The notes: generated from the sequence alone by a model not told the origin. Positions 1-10,193 are shown, numbered from the stretch's first letter. The stretch is 64,000 nt of DNA from an uncultured Colwellia sp. (GCA_913058145.1 CAJXQM010000003.1:1-64000), one strand, 5' to 3'. Made by a program: numbers and translations.

Positions 1-907
<907 letters not shown>

Positions 908-1156
908 AAAAATCGTTTGTGTAACCTCATCGCATGCGATGTGTTACTGCTCAATGAATTCTGTCGTGATACCAACTCCCTCTAAAGGAAACTGATATCG
1001 CATTACATAGTCGTTACCTACCTAACTAAAGATAAGTAACTGTATTTATTTGCATGAACATCATTCATTAAGCGTTTTTTTGTTTCTACCTAATAAAAGG
1101 GAGAAACTATGTAAAAACAAGTTAATGTGAGTATTCACACAAATTGCATGATAACT

Positions 1157-1171
1157 AATTGTTAAAGAAAT
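1157..1171 (-). promoter_or_regulatory. rRNA boxA antitermination element
   Basis: The reverse strand reads TTCTTTAACAAT, close to the E. coli rrn leader boxA (TGCTCTTTAACAA). It lies about 250 bases upstream of 16S and downstream of both rrn promoters, as expected for the Nus-factor site that keeps RNA polymerase elongating through rRNA. The following bases also resemble the enterobacterial rrn leader. Confidence 0.75.
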
Positions 1172-1243
1172 AAGCAGTAATCGCATTCGTTACTCGCTTT
1201 TCGCTTGGGGTTAACGTTGCCGTTGCCCCGAAGCAGGATGCGT

Positions 1244-1271
1244 ATCATACGCTTCCGTGTTTTGATGTCAA
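1244..1271 (-). promoter_or_regulatory. rrn promoter P2 (sigma-70)
   Basis: On the minus strand a perfect -35 TTGACA (1266-1271) and a -10 TATGAT (1244-1249) are separated by 16 bases. An A/T-rich run lies just upstream (1272-1300) and could act as an UP element. The promoter points to the 16S gene about 330 bases downstream. Confidence 0.85.
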
Positions 1272-1425
1272 CGTTTTTTTAATATTTTTTGAAAGTTTTT
1301 AGAAACTCTCAAAAGTTGAACTTTAAAACGTTAAGTTAGCTTATTGACTTAAAAAGTAATGAGATAACTTATCAAAACGTCCAGTTGATTAAGCTTTTTG
1401 GCTGAACCCCTTGGAACTGGAGCGC

Positions 1426-1453
1426 ATCTTATAGAGTTTTCATTTTAGATCAA
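1426..1453 (-). promoter_or_regulatory. rrn promoter P1 with GC-rich discriminator
   Basis: On the minus strand TTGATC (1448-1453) and TAAGAT (1426-1431) are 16 bases apart. The -10 is followed directly by GCGCTCC, the discriminator type tied to stringent (ppGpp/DksA) and growth-rate control of rRNA promoters. With the promoter at 1244-1271 it forms a tandem P1/P2 pair. The remaining bases of the 730-base interval 908-1637 show no gene. Confidence 0.78.
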
Positions 1454-1637
1454 CCGTTATTTCATAAAAACTTAATATTTCTTTTTAACTGCTCAACATT
1501 CATACACACCCCGACAGGGTTGATGTTAAAGCCATCACTTTGTCTGAATTTTAACAGCCCTGTTAGAAAATCAGTCTCTAAGTTAATACCGTGTTAATTT
1601 TAAATAACAACCAAAGCATTCAAAAAATACCAAGTAT

Positions 1638-2498
1638 TTATTTTAGTTTAGCAATCAACAACGCAGTCACAATTAACATTGATCCAATGGCAAGCCTGAC
1701 AAGTTCTGCTGGTGTTCCGCCCTTAGCTTCACCAAAAATAAACAAGGAAGCAAACATAGCTAGGGGTACAACCGCATTATTGAATGTTGCTAATACGCCC
1801 ACACTTGTTTGAGTTCCGCCTTTATTCCAAAGGAAGAAACAAAGCCCTGAGGCAATTATCCCCATATAAACTAAAACGAACCACTGTGTTGGTGTTGCGT
1901 TCAATGGAATGGGTGGTTGCTGAGAAATTAATAGCGTAGCAATGGTAGTAAAAATAGCTGCACCTAGGTATAAAAAACCAAAGATAGACTTGTCGCTAAT
2001 ATGCGTTCGACTTTTTTTCCAATCGCGATAATAAACTTGCCCAAAAGCAAAGGACAGATTGGCTATTTGCATAAGGCCAAACCCTAGCCAAATTTCGTTC
2101 GAATCTATATTGCCCATCTTTATAATTGCGGCACCAAAAACAGACAGTATAGTGGCCACTATATACCAAGGTGTAAAACTACGTTGTCTAAGATCGTTGA
2201 TAATAACGATATAAAGTGGTGTAAGCACACTAAATAGCGCAACCAGATGTGATGGTAGATAACTAAAAGCAGAAAGATAACAGGTGTACATTACCCCGTA
2301 TTGCAATGCGCCAAGCAGTATGAGCTGCCATTTTTCCTTCCCGTTGGTATTACCGAATTTTATAAAGGGTAGAAAGGCAATTAGCGCAAGTAACAGGCGG
2401 GTATCAGCTATTTGAAGTGGGTCAAGACCTTTGAGCGCGTTGCCAATAAGACCAAAAGAAAAAGCCCAAATCAATGTAGGGATCACTAAGTAAATCAT
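1638..2498 (-). CDS. EamA/DMT-family transporter
   Basis: A 286-residue, almost entirely hydrophobic inner-membrane protein with about ten predicted transmembrane segments in two similar halves, the usual build and length of the drug/metabolite transporter (EamA, RhaT-like) family. The N-terminus (MIYLVIPTLIWAFSFGLIGN) is the typical first EamA helix with the conserved W/F-G pattern. Members export amino acids, metabolites or toxic compounds; the substrate cannot be told from the sequence. It is the only gene between the rrn promoters and the TonB-dependent receptor on the same strand, about 86 bases downstream of that receptor's stop, so co-transcription is possible. Confidence 0.85.
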   Translation of the reverse strand: MIYLVIPTLIWAFSFGLIGNALKGLDPLQIADTRLLLALIAFLPFIKFGNTNGKEKWQLILLGALQYGVMYTCYLSAFSYLPSHLVALFSVLTPLYIVIINDLRQRSFTPWYIVATILSVFGAAIIKMGNIDSNEIWLGFGLMQIANLSFAFGQVYYRDWKKSRTHISDKSIFGFLYLGAAIFTTIATLLISQQPPIPLNATPTQWFVLVYMGIIASGLCFFLWNKGGTQTSVGVLATFNNAVVPLAMFASLFIFGEAKGGTPAELVRLAIGSMLIVTALLIAKLK

Positions 2499-2584
2499 TT
2501 AAGATCTCTAATAATTAATGTCAAATTGACCCCAACGAATAAGTTGGGGCTGATGCGATGCACTTATACTGTACTTATACAATG

Positions 2585-4468
2585 TTACCAACTGTAAGTA
2601 GCACTGATCGTGTATTGTTCTCCACGACCCGGTGTGCCCGGTATTTCTTCAAAAGATTCATCCCAAAGATTATCTGCTGCAAGCATAATATCCAGACCTT
2701 TAATCTGTGCAGGAGAAATTTTTACTGAAAGATGGGTGAATAAAGCGTCGTCGTCACCGTTACGTAGACTATTTTCTTCTTGTTTACGCCATTCATTATC
2801 AACACGCACCTCAACGATATCAGTAGGACGCCAGATAACGCCTAATGTTACGCGATGATCTGGGAAGTTTAATGCATAAAAGCTAGCATCTATATCCGCT
2901 GCGCCATAATCTTCCGATTTTTCAAGGAAGGTATAGCTGGTGATTATTTCAGCGTTGTCGAAACGCTTTACCGCAAGTAGTTCTACACCTAACGTATCTA
3001 TGTCAACCGGATTTGCAGAACGAGCAGAAGTTGAATTCAAGCTATAAGTCCAATCGGTTAAATCTTTATCTTGTCGATAAAAAATAGCGGAATCAAGGCG
3101 CCAAGTTTCACGATCTAATGCCAAACCTAGTTCAATGTTTTTAGTGGTTTCTCGCTGAAGATTATAATTACTTCTGAACAATCCTCCGGTATTACTACCA
3201 CCTATAGCGGTATATCCTGCTACTTGACTGGCTTCGGCATAAGAGAGATAAATTGTTTGAGAAGTATCGTCAGCATTTATTGTGTCCCACGTTATATCAC
3301 CAATCAGTGAAGCTTGTGAATCGTCTCGATTAGTATCCTCGAAAGCCGCACCAAGACGGAAAGTTAACTGTGCATAGTTTTGTAGCTCTATTCGGTATTC
3401 AGGTAATACACTGAGCTTGTAATAATGACGGGAGGTAAAGTTATTTTCTAACGTGGTTGATTTAATGCTGTCTGCTATAAACTGTGTTGAATAATTCAGT
3501 GCAAATGACTCTGTTTGTGCATGGCGACCAGATATCGCTATCGATTTAACCTCAGTTTCGTGAAAAGCTTCAAATACATCAGGGTTCTCACGGGAAAAAA
3601 CATAATGGTCTTTGTTATTACGATAGTAAGTGGAAATTTCAAATGAGCTGTCTTGCGCATATTGCTGTTTATGATTAAGGATTAATAGCTGTGTTTCAAG
3701 GTCTTCAGTTTCATTGACATTAAATGGCGTGTACATATTTGGCCAGCCAAAGAATTTGTCTTGAGAACCAAAAAACAGATCGGTTTGTGATGATGGCCCA
3801 ATTAACTGAATACGACCAGAAACACGCTGAAAATCATGATCGCCATTTTCAATCGTACCGTCACTTTCAGAGCGAGAAAATTCACCTTCAAAACCGATAG
3901 TCCAATCAGTAAAATCACCCAGTGCCATACTTACACCACTGTGTACTCGTTGTAGATTAAAGCTATTATTACCTGCACCAATTGAAGCACTACCTGCCGT
4001 TTTTATTGGTGTCCAGTCGCGTGAAACCGTACCTACCGAGCTATTAACACCGAGCAGCGCATTATCGGCACCCGTCAGCACATTAGCGTTACTTAGCATT
4101 TCCTGAGCAATAGGGATTTCTGCAAAGTAATGTCCGGTTTGCGGATCAAGTAACGTCGCACTACCCACCCTAAACCCAGTATTTTCGAAAATACCACCAC
4201 GAATAGTTACATCGGCTTGCGCTTCTGCCATATTGCGTGACTGTAGGTCAACGCGTGGATCATATTCTAGATTAGAAACTGGCGAACCAAAGGTTCCCAC
4301 AGGTTTTGTATTCGCCGTGGTTGAGCCCTCAACTGTAATTTTTTCAATATCGCTACTGACTTCTTTCTTTACGTCATTACTTACTGCAGGACTATCATCA
4401 GATGCTGATGAAAAAGTCGATAGGCTTAATAACAAAGCGGGCAAAGCAACTTGTACTACTCTAATCAT
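2585..4468 (-). CDS. TonB-dependent outer-membrane receptor
   Basis: A 627-residue outer-membrane protein. It has a signal peptide (about 1-22, cleaved after FSSA), a short acidic linker, a TonB-box-like segment (IEKITVEGS, near 41-49), a plug domain (about 60-160, with the DVTIRGG and FRVG motifs), and a long Ser/Thr/Asp-rich region of beta strands ending in an aromatic residue (YTISATYSW), the signal for BamA-assisted insertion. The family takes up siderophores, cobalamin, heme or carbohydrates using TonB-ExbBD energy. The length suits a small cobalamin- or metal-type receptor, but the ligand is unknown. An 11-base poly-G tract lies about 60 bases upstream of its start. Confidence 0.88.
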   Translation of the reverse strand: MIRVVQVALPALLLSLSTFSSASDDSPAVSNDVKKEVSSDIEKITVEGSTTANTKPVGTFGSPVSNLEYDPRVDLQSRNMAEAQADVTIRGGIFENTGFRVGSATLLDPQTGHYFAEIPIAQEMLSNANVLTGADNALLGVNSSVGTVSRDWTPIKTAGSASIGAGNNSFNLQRVHSGVSMALGDFTDWTIGFEGEFSRSESDGTIENGDHDFQRVSGRIQLIGPSSQTDLFFGSQDKFFGWPNMYTPFNVNETEDLETQLLILNHKQQYAQDSSFEISTYYRNNKDHYVFSRENPDVFEAFHETEVKSIAISGRHAQTESFALNYSTQFIADSIKSTTLENNFTSRHYYKLSVLPEYRIELQNYAQLTFRLGAAFEDTNRDDSQASLIGDITWDTINADDTSQTIYLSYAEASQVAGYTAIGGSNTGGLFRSNYNLQRETTKNIELGLALDRETWRLDSAIFYRQDKDLTDWTYSLNSTSARSANPVDIDTLGVELLAVKRFDNAEIITSYTFLEKSEDYGAADIDASFYALNFPDHRVTLGVIWRPTDIVEVRVDNEWRKQEENSLRNGDDDALFTHLSVKISPAQIKGLDIMLAADNLWDESFEEIPGTPGRGEQYTISATYSW

Positions 4469-4835
4469 GTTAATGTTCTCTATTTATATATTGTTTGATC
4501 TATTTGTAATAAACGATTTTTTATTCACCCCCCCCCCCAACCAACTAGCATAAATAATAAATTTTTAGCTTTCTGTCGTACAGTGGGGTTTAAATGTTGG
4601 AACAACCAAACCTAAATATCGTAAGATAAGGTTATAATTCATTTAAAAGGTAGTAATCGTTACGTTAATCAATATTATATCTTAGCTGGTGAAATATTAC
4701 AGATGTAAACCATTATAAACCACCGCTTGTTTACAACCGAACACTAAATACACATATTAATAAAGGTTTACTCGCTATGACAATAATCAATAGAATAACA
4801 CCTACTGCGCAATCCGTTTTTTATAAAGGCCAAGC
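4469..4835. other. Divergent intergenic region between the TonB-dependent receptor and msrA
   Basis: This AT-rich interval of about 370 bases carries the leaders of two diverging genes. Besides the G tract (4528-4538) it holds a 20-codon plus-strand reading frame (4777-4839) whose TGA overlaps the msrA ATG. No terminator or larger gene is visible. Confidence 0.6.
4528..4538 (-). repeat. Poly-G tract (11 bases) in the leader of the TonB-dependent receptor
   Basis: Eleven uninterrupted C on the plus strand (G on the coding strand) lie 60-70 bases before the receptor ATG, in otherwise AT-rich DNA. On the coding strand the tract follows TTGGTT and precedes TAAAAA, so it could fall in a promoter spacer, although that promoter is weak by eye. 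Homopolymer G tracts of this length slip readily during replication. Confidence 0.8.
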
Positions 4836-5351
4836 ATGAAAACACAACAACATAATAAGAATGCTAACAGCAAGCGAGAAGTTATTTATTTTGCAGGTGG
4901 TTGCCTTTGGGGAGTGCAGGAATTTATTAAGCACCTATCTGGGGTTTTTGCCACAGAAGCCGGTCGAGCTAATGGTTTAACCGATACGACCAAGGGTACT
5001 TATGATGGTTATGCAGAGTGTGTAGAAGTAAGCTTCGACCCAAGCGCAGTTAATGTGAATGAACTTATAGGTTACTTTTTTGAAATTATTGACCCTTACA
5101 GCCTCAATAAGCAAGGTGAAGATGTTGGCAAAAAATACCGAACGGGAATATACAGTAAACAAAGCAGTCACCTTAAAACGGCTATTGGGTTTATTAAACA
5201 CCGTGACGATGCCGATAAGATTGTTGTTGAAATTTTGCCGCTGCTAAACTATGTAAAAAGCGATGAAGAACACCAAGAAAGATTGACTCGGTTTCCAAAT
5301 GATTATTGTCATATTCCTAAGAAGATATTACATAAATACAAGTCCAGTTAA
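4836..5351 (+). CDS. msrA: Peptide-methionine (S)-S-oxide reductase MsrA
   Basis: A 171-residue protein with the MsrA fold signature. The active-site segment reads GGCLWG (near residues 22-27) where most MsrA proteins have GCFWG. The family pattern around GYAECVEVSFDP (near 62-73) and the late YCHIPKK segment with a candidate resolving cysteine are also present. It reduces methionine-S-sulfoxide in proteins with thioredoxin. The Phe to Leu change next to the catalytic Cys is unusual but chemically mild. The start follows AAAGGC at 4826-4831. An upstream 20-codon reading frame ends in a TGA that overlaps this ATG, so translation may be coupled. A second methionine-sulfoxide reductase gene, msrP, is broken elsewhere in the window (42885-43253). 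Confidence 0.88.
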   Translation: MKTQQHNKNANSKREVIYFAGGCLWGVQEFIKHLSGVFATEAGRANGLTDTTKGTYDGYAECVEVSFDPSAVNVNELIGYFFEIIDPYSLNKQGEDVGKKYRTGIYSKQSSHLKTAIGFIKHRDDADKIVVEILPLLNYVKSDEEHQERLTRFPNDYCHIPKKILHKYKSS

Positions 5352-5487
5352 AAAACTGATTTACAGGAGGATATATCTGTATTCATTGTATGACATACGT
5401 TGATGTGGAATGCGAATTTTTAAATGAAACGTTGATGATACAGTCTAACCATAACTAATTTTTGTGGCTAAGTTATGTGAAAAATTT

Positions 5488-5535
5488 GAAAAAACCCTCG
5501 AAAAATAGACTAGTAATCAGTTATTTTTCAAGGGG
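5488..5535 (-). terminator. Rho-independent terminator of tRNA-Ser
   Basis: Minus strand: CCCTTGAAAAATA, a 14-base loop, then TATTTTTCGAGGG followed by TTTTTTC. The stem has one G-T pair. It lies 13 bases after the tRNA-Ser 3' end. Confidence 0.8.
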
Positions 5536-5547
5536 CTTAACATAGTA

Positions 5548-5637
5548 TGGCGGTGAGCGAGAGATTCGAACTCTCGAAAGGGATAAACCTTTACACGCTT
5601 TCCAGGCGTGCGCCTTCAGCCACTCGGCCAGCTCACC
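5548..5637 (-). tRNA. tRNA-Ser (anticodon GGA)
   Basis: A 90-base class II tRNA on the minus strand. The acceptor stem GGTGAGC (5631-5637) pairs with GCTCACC (5552-5558), followed by discriminator G and an encoded CCA (5548-5550). The anticodon loop reads CTGGAAA, anticodon GGA, which decodes UCC and UCU. A long variable arm typical of serine tRNA and the T-loop TTCGAAT are visible. It has its own terminator downstream. Confidence 0.96.
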
Positions 5638-5759
5638 GTATAACTTTAGTTTCAAAGTTGCGCTATGTTAGTTAAAAACCTTTTAACACGCAAGTATAAA
5701 TCGGGGATAAGCAGATAAAAATGGAGTTATTGATTAAACACTATTCAATGTTTAACTCT

Positions 5760-6818
5760 CTACGCATTTCCTTTAACTTTAAGCTGATTCTCTGCTGCAA
5801 AATTTAGCATGCGATGTAATGGTATCAGCGCTTTTTCAGCCAAATCAACATCAACGGTAATTTCTTTACCCAATGGATTTTCTAATGCCTCTGAAATAGA
5901 TTTTAAACCATTCATAGCCATCCAAGGGCAATTAGCACAACTGCGGCAAGTAGCGCCATTTCCACCTGTTGGTGCAGCAACAAAAGTCTTAGTTGGGTTA
6001 GCTTGCTCCATTTTGTAGAAAATACCTTTATCAGTGGCAACAATAAAGTGCTGATTTGGCATTTCTTGACTTGCTTTAATTAATTGGCTAGTTGAGCCGA
6101 CTGCGTCAGCCATTTCAACAACATTGGCTGGTGATTCAGGATGAACTAACACGCCAGCATCAGGGTACTGAATTTTTAGATCATGTAACGCTTTGGCTTT
6201 AAACTCATCATGAACAATACAAGCGCCCTGCCACATTAGCATTTTTGCACCTGTCATTTTTTCAATGTATGCACCAAGATGACGGTCGGGTCCCCATAAA
6301 ATAGCTTTACCTTCACTTTCAAGCATTTCTACAATTTCTAAAGCGATGCTTGATGTCACAACCCAATCTGCTCTGGCTTTAACCGCAGCAGAGGTATTCG
6401 CATAAACCACAACCGTATGGTCAGGGTGTTCATCACAAAAGGCTGAGAACTCTTCAATAGGGCAACCTAAATCTAATGAACAGGTCGCTTCTAATTCAGG
6501 CATTAACACTGTTTTTTCTGGCGTTAAAATTTTAGCCGTTTCGCCCATGAACTTAACACCTGCCACAATGAGTGTTTGTGCCGGATGTTGATTACCAAAA
6601 CGCGCCATTTCTAAGGAATCAGCAACACAGCCCCCTGTTTCTTCAGCTAATGCTTGAATTTCAGGATCAGTATAATAATGAGCAACCAACACAGCATTTT
6701 TTTCAATCAACAAGGATTTTATTTTTGCTATATATTGTGCCTTTTCATCAAGACTTAATAGTGCTGGCTTAGCTGGATATTCAAATTTAAAATCAACAGC
6801 GGCATTGGAATGGGTCAT
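5760..6818 (-). CDS. nadA: Quinolinate synthase A
   Basis: A 352-residue cytosolic [4Fe-4S] enzyme that condenses iminoaspartate with dihydroxyacetone phosphate to quinolinate in de novo NAD synthesis. Visible family marks are [11 protein letters not shown] near residue 44, [12 protein letters not shown] near 106, and the three cluster cysteines expected in the [16 protein letters not shown] and [10 protein letters not shown] segments. The length is normal for the long bacterial NadA. It lies downstream of tRNA-Lys on the same strand, in the order cpoB, tRNA-Lys, nadA, which is also found in E. coli. Confidence 0.97.
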   Translation of the reverse strand: MTHSNAAVDFKFEYPAKPALLSLDEKAQYIAKIKSLLIEKNAVLVAHYYTDPEIQALAEETGGCVADSLEMARFGNQHPAQTLIVAGVKFMGETAKILTPEKTVLMPELEATCSLDLGCPIEEFSAFCDEHPDHTVVVYANTSAAVKARADWVVTSSIALEIVEMLESEGKAILWGPDRHLGAYIEKMTGAKMLMWQGACIVHDEFKAKALHDLKIQYPDAGVLVHPESPANVVEMADAVGSTSQLIKASQEMPNQHFIVATDKGIFYKMEQANPTKTFVAAPTGGNGATCRSCANCPWMAMNGLKSISEALENPLGKEITVDVDLAEKALIPLHRMLNFAAENQLKVKGNA

Positions 6819-6996
6819 TCTTACTCTCTATTTTACATACGTTGAGATACACGCCAATTATAAGGGAAAGCACAAAGAATGTGTAGTATTAAGCAAAAAC
6901 CGCCCTTAAAAATGATTAGGAGAGAAGTTACTTATGCCTTTTTAGAATTTGCTTTGAGTCGACGTATATTTGTAAGGTCAAAGCCAGAGTTAACAA

Positions 6997-7047
6997 CCGT
7001 GAAGGATTTGAACCTTCGAAATGATTTTGGCTTAACGGTTAAAAGCC
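6997..7047 (-). pseudogene. Degenerate tRNA-Lys copy
   Basis: Two blocks are identical to the intact tRNA-Lys just upstream. The T-arm (6997-7019, reading CGAAGGTTCAAATCC on the minus strand) and the anticodon-loop half (7037-7047, GGCTTTTAACC) occur in the right order. The acceptor stem and D-arm no longer match. The spacing between the blocks is 17 bases, longer than in the intact gene (8 bases). This looks like a decayed member of a tandem tRNA-Lys array. Confidence 0.7.
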
Positions 7048-7086
7048 TTGGCTTGAGAGATTGCTATTTAATATAAATCTGAGAAG

Positions 7087-7162
7087 TGGTCGGCCGTGAA
7101 GGATTTGAACCTTCGACAAATTGGTTAAAAGCCAACTGCTCTACCAACTGAGCTAACGGCCG
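7087..7162 (-). tRNA. tRNA-Lys (anticodon TTT)
   Basis: A 76-base tRNA on the minus strand. The acceptor CGGCCGT pairs with ACGGCCG, followed by discriminator A and encoded CCA (7087-7089). The D-arm is TAGCTCAGTTGGTAGAGCA, the anticodon loop CTTTTAA, and the T-loop TTCAAAT. The body is close to E. coli tRNA-Lys. It lies about 155 bases after cpoB. Confidence 0.96.
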
Positions 7163-7316
7163 ACATTGCGTTTAGGTTGGTGCCTCAACGCGCCGCATAT
7201 AATACTCATAATAAAATTTAGTGCAACAACAAATTTCACTTTTTGCCTATTATTTTCTTATATGCCTAAAAACTCAGCAAAGCGCTACTTTTGTCAGCAA
7301 CAAAATAACGTTTTTA

Positions 7317-8114
7317 TTATTGTAAATTTTCTAAACGCGGTTTACCCAATTGTGCAGAAGTTGAATTTGGATATTCATTCAATAATTGGCGGTACAATAT
7401 TACGGCTTTATTTTTGTTGTTTTTTTGCTGAGCGACCATCGCTAATTTTAATAACGCATCAGACCTTTTACTGGAATCTTTAAACTGTTTAACGACAATA
7501 GTAAATTCTTGCTCTGCTTCATCCAGCTTACCTTTGTTAAATAATAGCTGTCCTAACCAGTAATGAGCATTAGGTGCGTAAGTTGATTGTGGATATGTTT
7601 GATTAAAGTTGCGAAATTCAGGAATAGCTTGTTCATAGCGCTTATCTTTAAGGACTAAATTAAGTGCTTTATCATAGGCTTCATTTTCCGTTAAATCATC
7701 GCTGTAGGTTTTCGACACGGTTGTAGAGTCAATAGTGATAACGTTAGGCGCCTGCACTGTTGGTTTTAATGCCTCACTAACACGCCTATCAAGCTCTTGG
7801 TACAACTCTCGTTGTCGTTCTAACACCTGAGATAGTTGATGTGTATGTAGCTCAGTAACGCCGCGCAGGTCGTTCACTTGTGTTTGTAAGTCATCGAGTT
7901 GTCGCTGAATATTAACCTGATAACGATTTCGAGAGTCTAGCTTACGTTCAATATTCGCTAATTGGTCATTAAGTGACAAAGAAACCGTACTTTTATCAGC
8001 ATTCGCTGTTGAGTTTATATTAGTCACTGGTGCTTGTGCTGCTAGCACTATTGAAGTGCTAGCAGTTAACATCAAGCCAAACAAAGCCGTTCGGTTGAAA
8101 AAGATTTTTTTCAT
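7317..8114 (-). CDS. cpoB: Cell division coordinator CpoB (YbgF, Tol-Pal system)
   Basis: A 265-residue periplasmic protein. It has a signal peptide (about 1-25, ending VLAA), an N-terminal trimerising coiled coil (about 48-115, heptad-rich, with the NIERKLDSRNR and LERQRELYQEL stretches), and C-terminal tetratricopeptide repeats (about 140-265, with YDKALNLVLKDKRYEQAIPE and the YWLGQLLFNKGKLDEAEQEF-type helices). CpoB binds TolA and PBP1B and couples outer-membrane constriction to septal wall synthesis. It is the last gene of the ybgC-tolQRAB-pal-cpoB cluster, 42 bases after pal. Confidence 0.95.
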   Translation of the reverse strand: MKKIFFNRTALFGLMLTASTSIVLAAQAPVTNINSTANADKSTVSLSLNDQLANIERKLDSRNRYQVNIQRQLDDLQTQVNDLRGVTELHTHQLSQVLERQRELYQELDRRVSEALKPTVQAPNVITIDSTTVSKTYSDDLTENEAYDKALNLVLKDKRYEQAIPEFRNFNQTYPQSTYAPNAHYWLGQLLFNKGKLDEAEQEFTIVVKQFKDSSKRSDALLKLAMVAQQKNNKNKAVILYRQLLNEYPNSTSAQLGKPRLENLQ

Positions 8115-8156
8115 TTATTTTTCCGACGTTAATCAATGCATTTGTAAAAATGATTT

Positions 8157-8702
8157 TTAGTAAACAATTACCGCACGACGGTTTTTAGCAAAAGCGCCTT
8201 CAGAACGATCTTTAACCATTGGCTTTTCTTCACCGTAGCTCACTACAGATAATTGCTCTGACGTTACACCCATATTCTCTAAGTAAGTTTCTACCGCTTT
8301 AGCACGACGTTCACCCAAGGCAATATTGTATTCAGGCGTACCACGTTCATCAGCATGACCTTCAATCAATACTTTAACGTCTGAATTAGCTTTTAAGAAT
8401 GTTGCATGTGCATCTAAAACACCGGCAAATTTATCACTAACATTTGAGACGTCGAAATCAAAATAAATAATATGTTCAGAACGTAGTTTTGCTAATTCTT
8501 GACGTTTTTCTTCTTCAATTGCAGCGGCACGTTTAGCAGCAGTAACTTGTACGCTATCTTCTACAACTTGTTGTGTTACTTCAGTATTAGCATTGGTATC
8601 AGTGTTGCTTTGTTCATCACTCTCATCATTAGAGCTACAAGCCGCTAAAGCTAAAAGAGGTAAAGCAATGACTACATTCTTGAGTGTTTTATTTAAGCGC
8701 AT
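8157..8702 (-). CDS. pal: Peptidoglycan-associated lipoprotein Pal
   Basis: A 181-residue outer-membrane lipoprotein. The signal sequence ends in the lipobox LAAC (Cys near residue 22), followed by a Ser/Asn/Asp/Glu-rich linker and a C-terminal OmpA-like domain (about 75-181). In that domain FDFDVSNV, the GHADERGTPEYN motif and the ALGERRAKAVETYL helix form the peptidoglycan diaminopimelate pocket. Pal anchors the outer membrane to the wall and is recruited to the septum by TolB and TolA. Lipoprotein maturation would use the lgt and lolCDE genes in this window. Confidence 0.97.
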   Translation of the reverse strand: MRLNKTLKNVVIALPLLALAACSSNDESDEQSNTDTNANTEVTQQVVEDSVQVTAAKRAAAIEEEKRQELAKLRSEHIIYFDFDVSNVSDKFAGVLDAHATFLKANSDVKVLIEGHADERGTPEYNIALGERRAKAVETYLENMGVTSEQLSVVSYGEEKPMVKDRSEGAFAKNRRAVIVY

Positions 8703-8791
8703 ATTATTTTTCCTTATTTTACAAAAGTTATAATGTTATAATTATTTTTACTGTGTATCCCTAAACCACCTAAAGGTCGTTTGGAAATAAC

Positions 8792-10135
8792 TTACAAAAA
8801 TGGTGACCAAGCAGGAGATTTTACTTGTCCATCAAGCGCTGGTAAACGTGCTTTAAAGCGACCATCCACCGAGACTAAACCTAATACTTGTCTATTGTTA
8901 TGCAAAGTACTGTATATGATCATACCACCATTGGGCGAAACACTAGGTGATTCATCCAAACGCGTTTTAGTTAATACCTGAAATAGACCTGAATCTACTT
9001 CCTGCTTAGCTAAACGATACTGACCACGCGTTCTATTAACCATGATTAATTGCTTACCGTCAGGGGTAACTGAGCCTCCAAGGTTCACTTCACCATTAAA
9101 GGTTAATCGTCTTACTTTACCGTCGACTAAATTTACGCGATAAAGCTGAGGTTTACCACCCCGTTCTGAACTAAATATTAAAGAATTACCATCAGGTAAC
9201 CAACTTGGCTCAGTGTCGATAGCTCGATTACGTGTTACTCGGCGCAATTTTTTGTTTGCTAATGTCATAACATAAAGATCAGGGTTACCGTCTTTAGATA
9301 AAACCATCACCATTTTTTTGCCATCAGGTGAAAAACGAGGTGCGCTGTTTATACCCTTAAATGAACTAATCAATTGACGCTGACCGGTATATATATTCAT
9401 GGTATGAATTTGTGCTTGACGATTTTCAAAAGACACGTAAGCCAATTGTTCACCGTCTGGATGCCATGTTGGTGACATCAATGGTTCATTAGAACTTAAC
9501 AATACTTGTTCATTAAAACCATCATAATCTGCGAATGCTAACTGATACGGATACTTCCCCTGATCTCGAACAATAACATAAGCAATCTGTGTTAAGAAGG
9601 CACCTTTACTGCCCGTTAGTGACTCGTAAACAGCATTACTAATAGTATGAGCATAACGGCGAAATTGTTGACTGTTAATTTGAGCACTGCTTTGGCTAAT
9701 GATGTGATCTTGAGTTCTAATCAATTCACCATTACTGAGCATAGACGCTTGTCCACCGGTGATTTGACCACGAATAACATCAACCAATTGATAACTAACT
9801 TGATACTGTCCTAGTGTGTTTTCTTTAATCGTGCCAATAACAATGGCTTCTACACCGATGCTTGCCCATGCACTATAGTCAATATTTATCGCAGACGTTG
9901 GTAACTGTGGGAATTTGTCTTTATTGATAGGACTAAACTTACCACTTCGTAATAAATCGTCACTAATTACGTTAGAAAGTTGCTCAGGCACTTCACCATT
10001 GCCTTGCCACTGAAAAGGGACTATAGCTATAGGGCGAGCACTGTCTATACCACCCGTTATCACTATTTCAAGTGCCGCCATCGTTGAGGTGGAAAGTAGG
10101 GTGATAAAAAGTCCAAAAAGTAATTTAATTTTCAT
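8792..10135 (-). CDS. tolB: Tol-Pal system beta-propeller protein TolB
   Basis: A 447-residue periplasmic protein. It has a signal peptide (about 1-20), an N-terminal domain (about 22-160, including the [10 protein letters not shown] segment), and a six-bladed propeller (about 170-447) with repeated xxPxWSPDG-like turns: [50 protein letters not shown]. It binds Pal, and its N-terminus is contacted by TolA when the proton motive force drives the system. The spacing to tolA is 58 bases and to pal 89 bases, all co-directional. Confidence 0.97.
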   Translation of the reverse strand: MKIKLLFGLFITLLSTSTMAALEIVITGGIDSARPIAIVPFQWQGNGEVPEQLSNVISDDLLRSGKFSPINKDKFPQLPTSAINIDYSAWASIGVEAIVIGTIKENTLGQYQVSYQLVDVIRGQITGGQASMLSNGELIRTQDHIISQSSAQINSQQFRRYAHTISNAVYESLTGSKGAFLTQIAYVIVRDQGKYPYQLAFADYDGFNEQVLLSSNEPLMSPTWHPDGEQLAYVSFENRQAQIHTMNIYTGQRQLISSFKGINSAPRFSPDGKKMVMVLSKDGNPDLYVMTLANKKLRRVTRNRAIDTEPSWLPDGNSLIFSSERGGKPQLYRVNLVDGKVRRLTFNGEVNLGGSVTPDGKQLIMVNRTRGQYRLAKQEVDSGLFQVLTKTRLDESPSVSPNGGMIIYSTLHNNRQVLGLVSVDGRFKARLPALDGQVKSPAWSPFL

Positions 10136-10193
10136 TGTTCGCTTCTAAATCAATTTTAATAGTTAATTATTAGGGGTTATTGAATTCTTCCAA

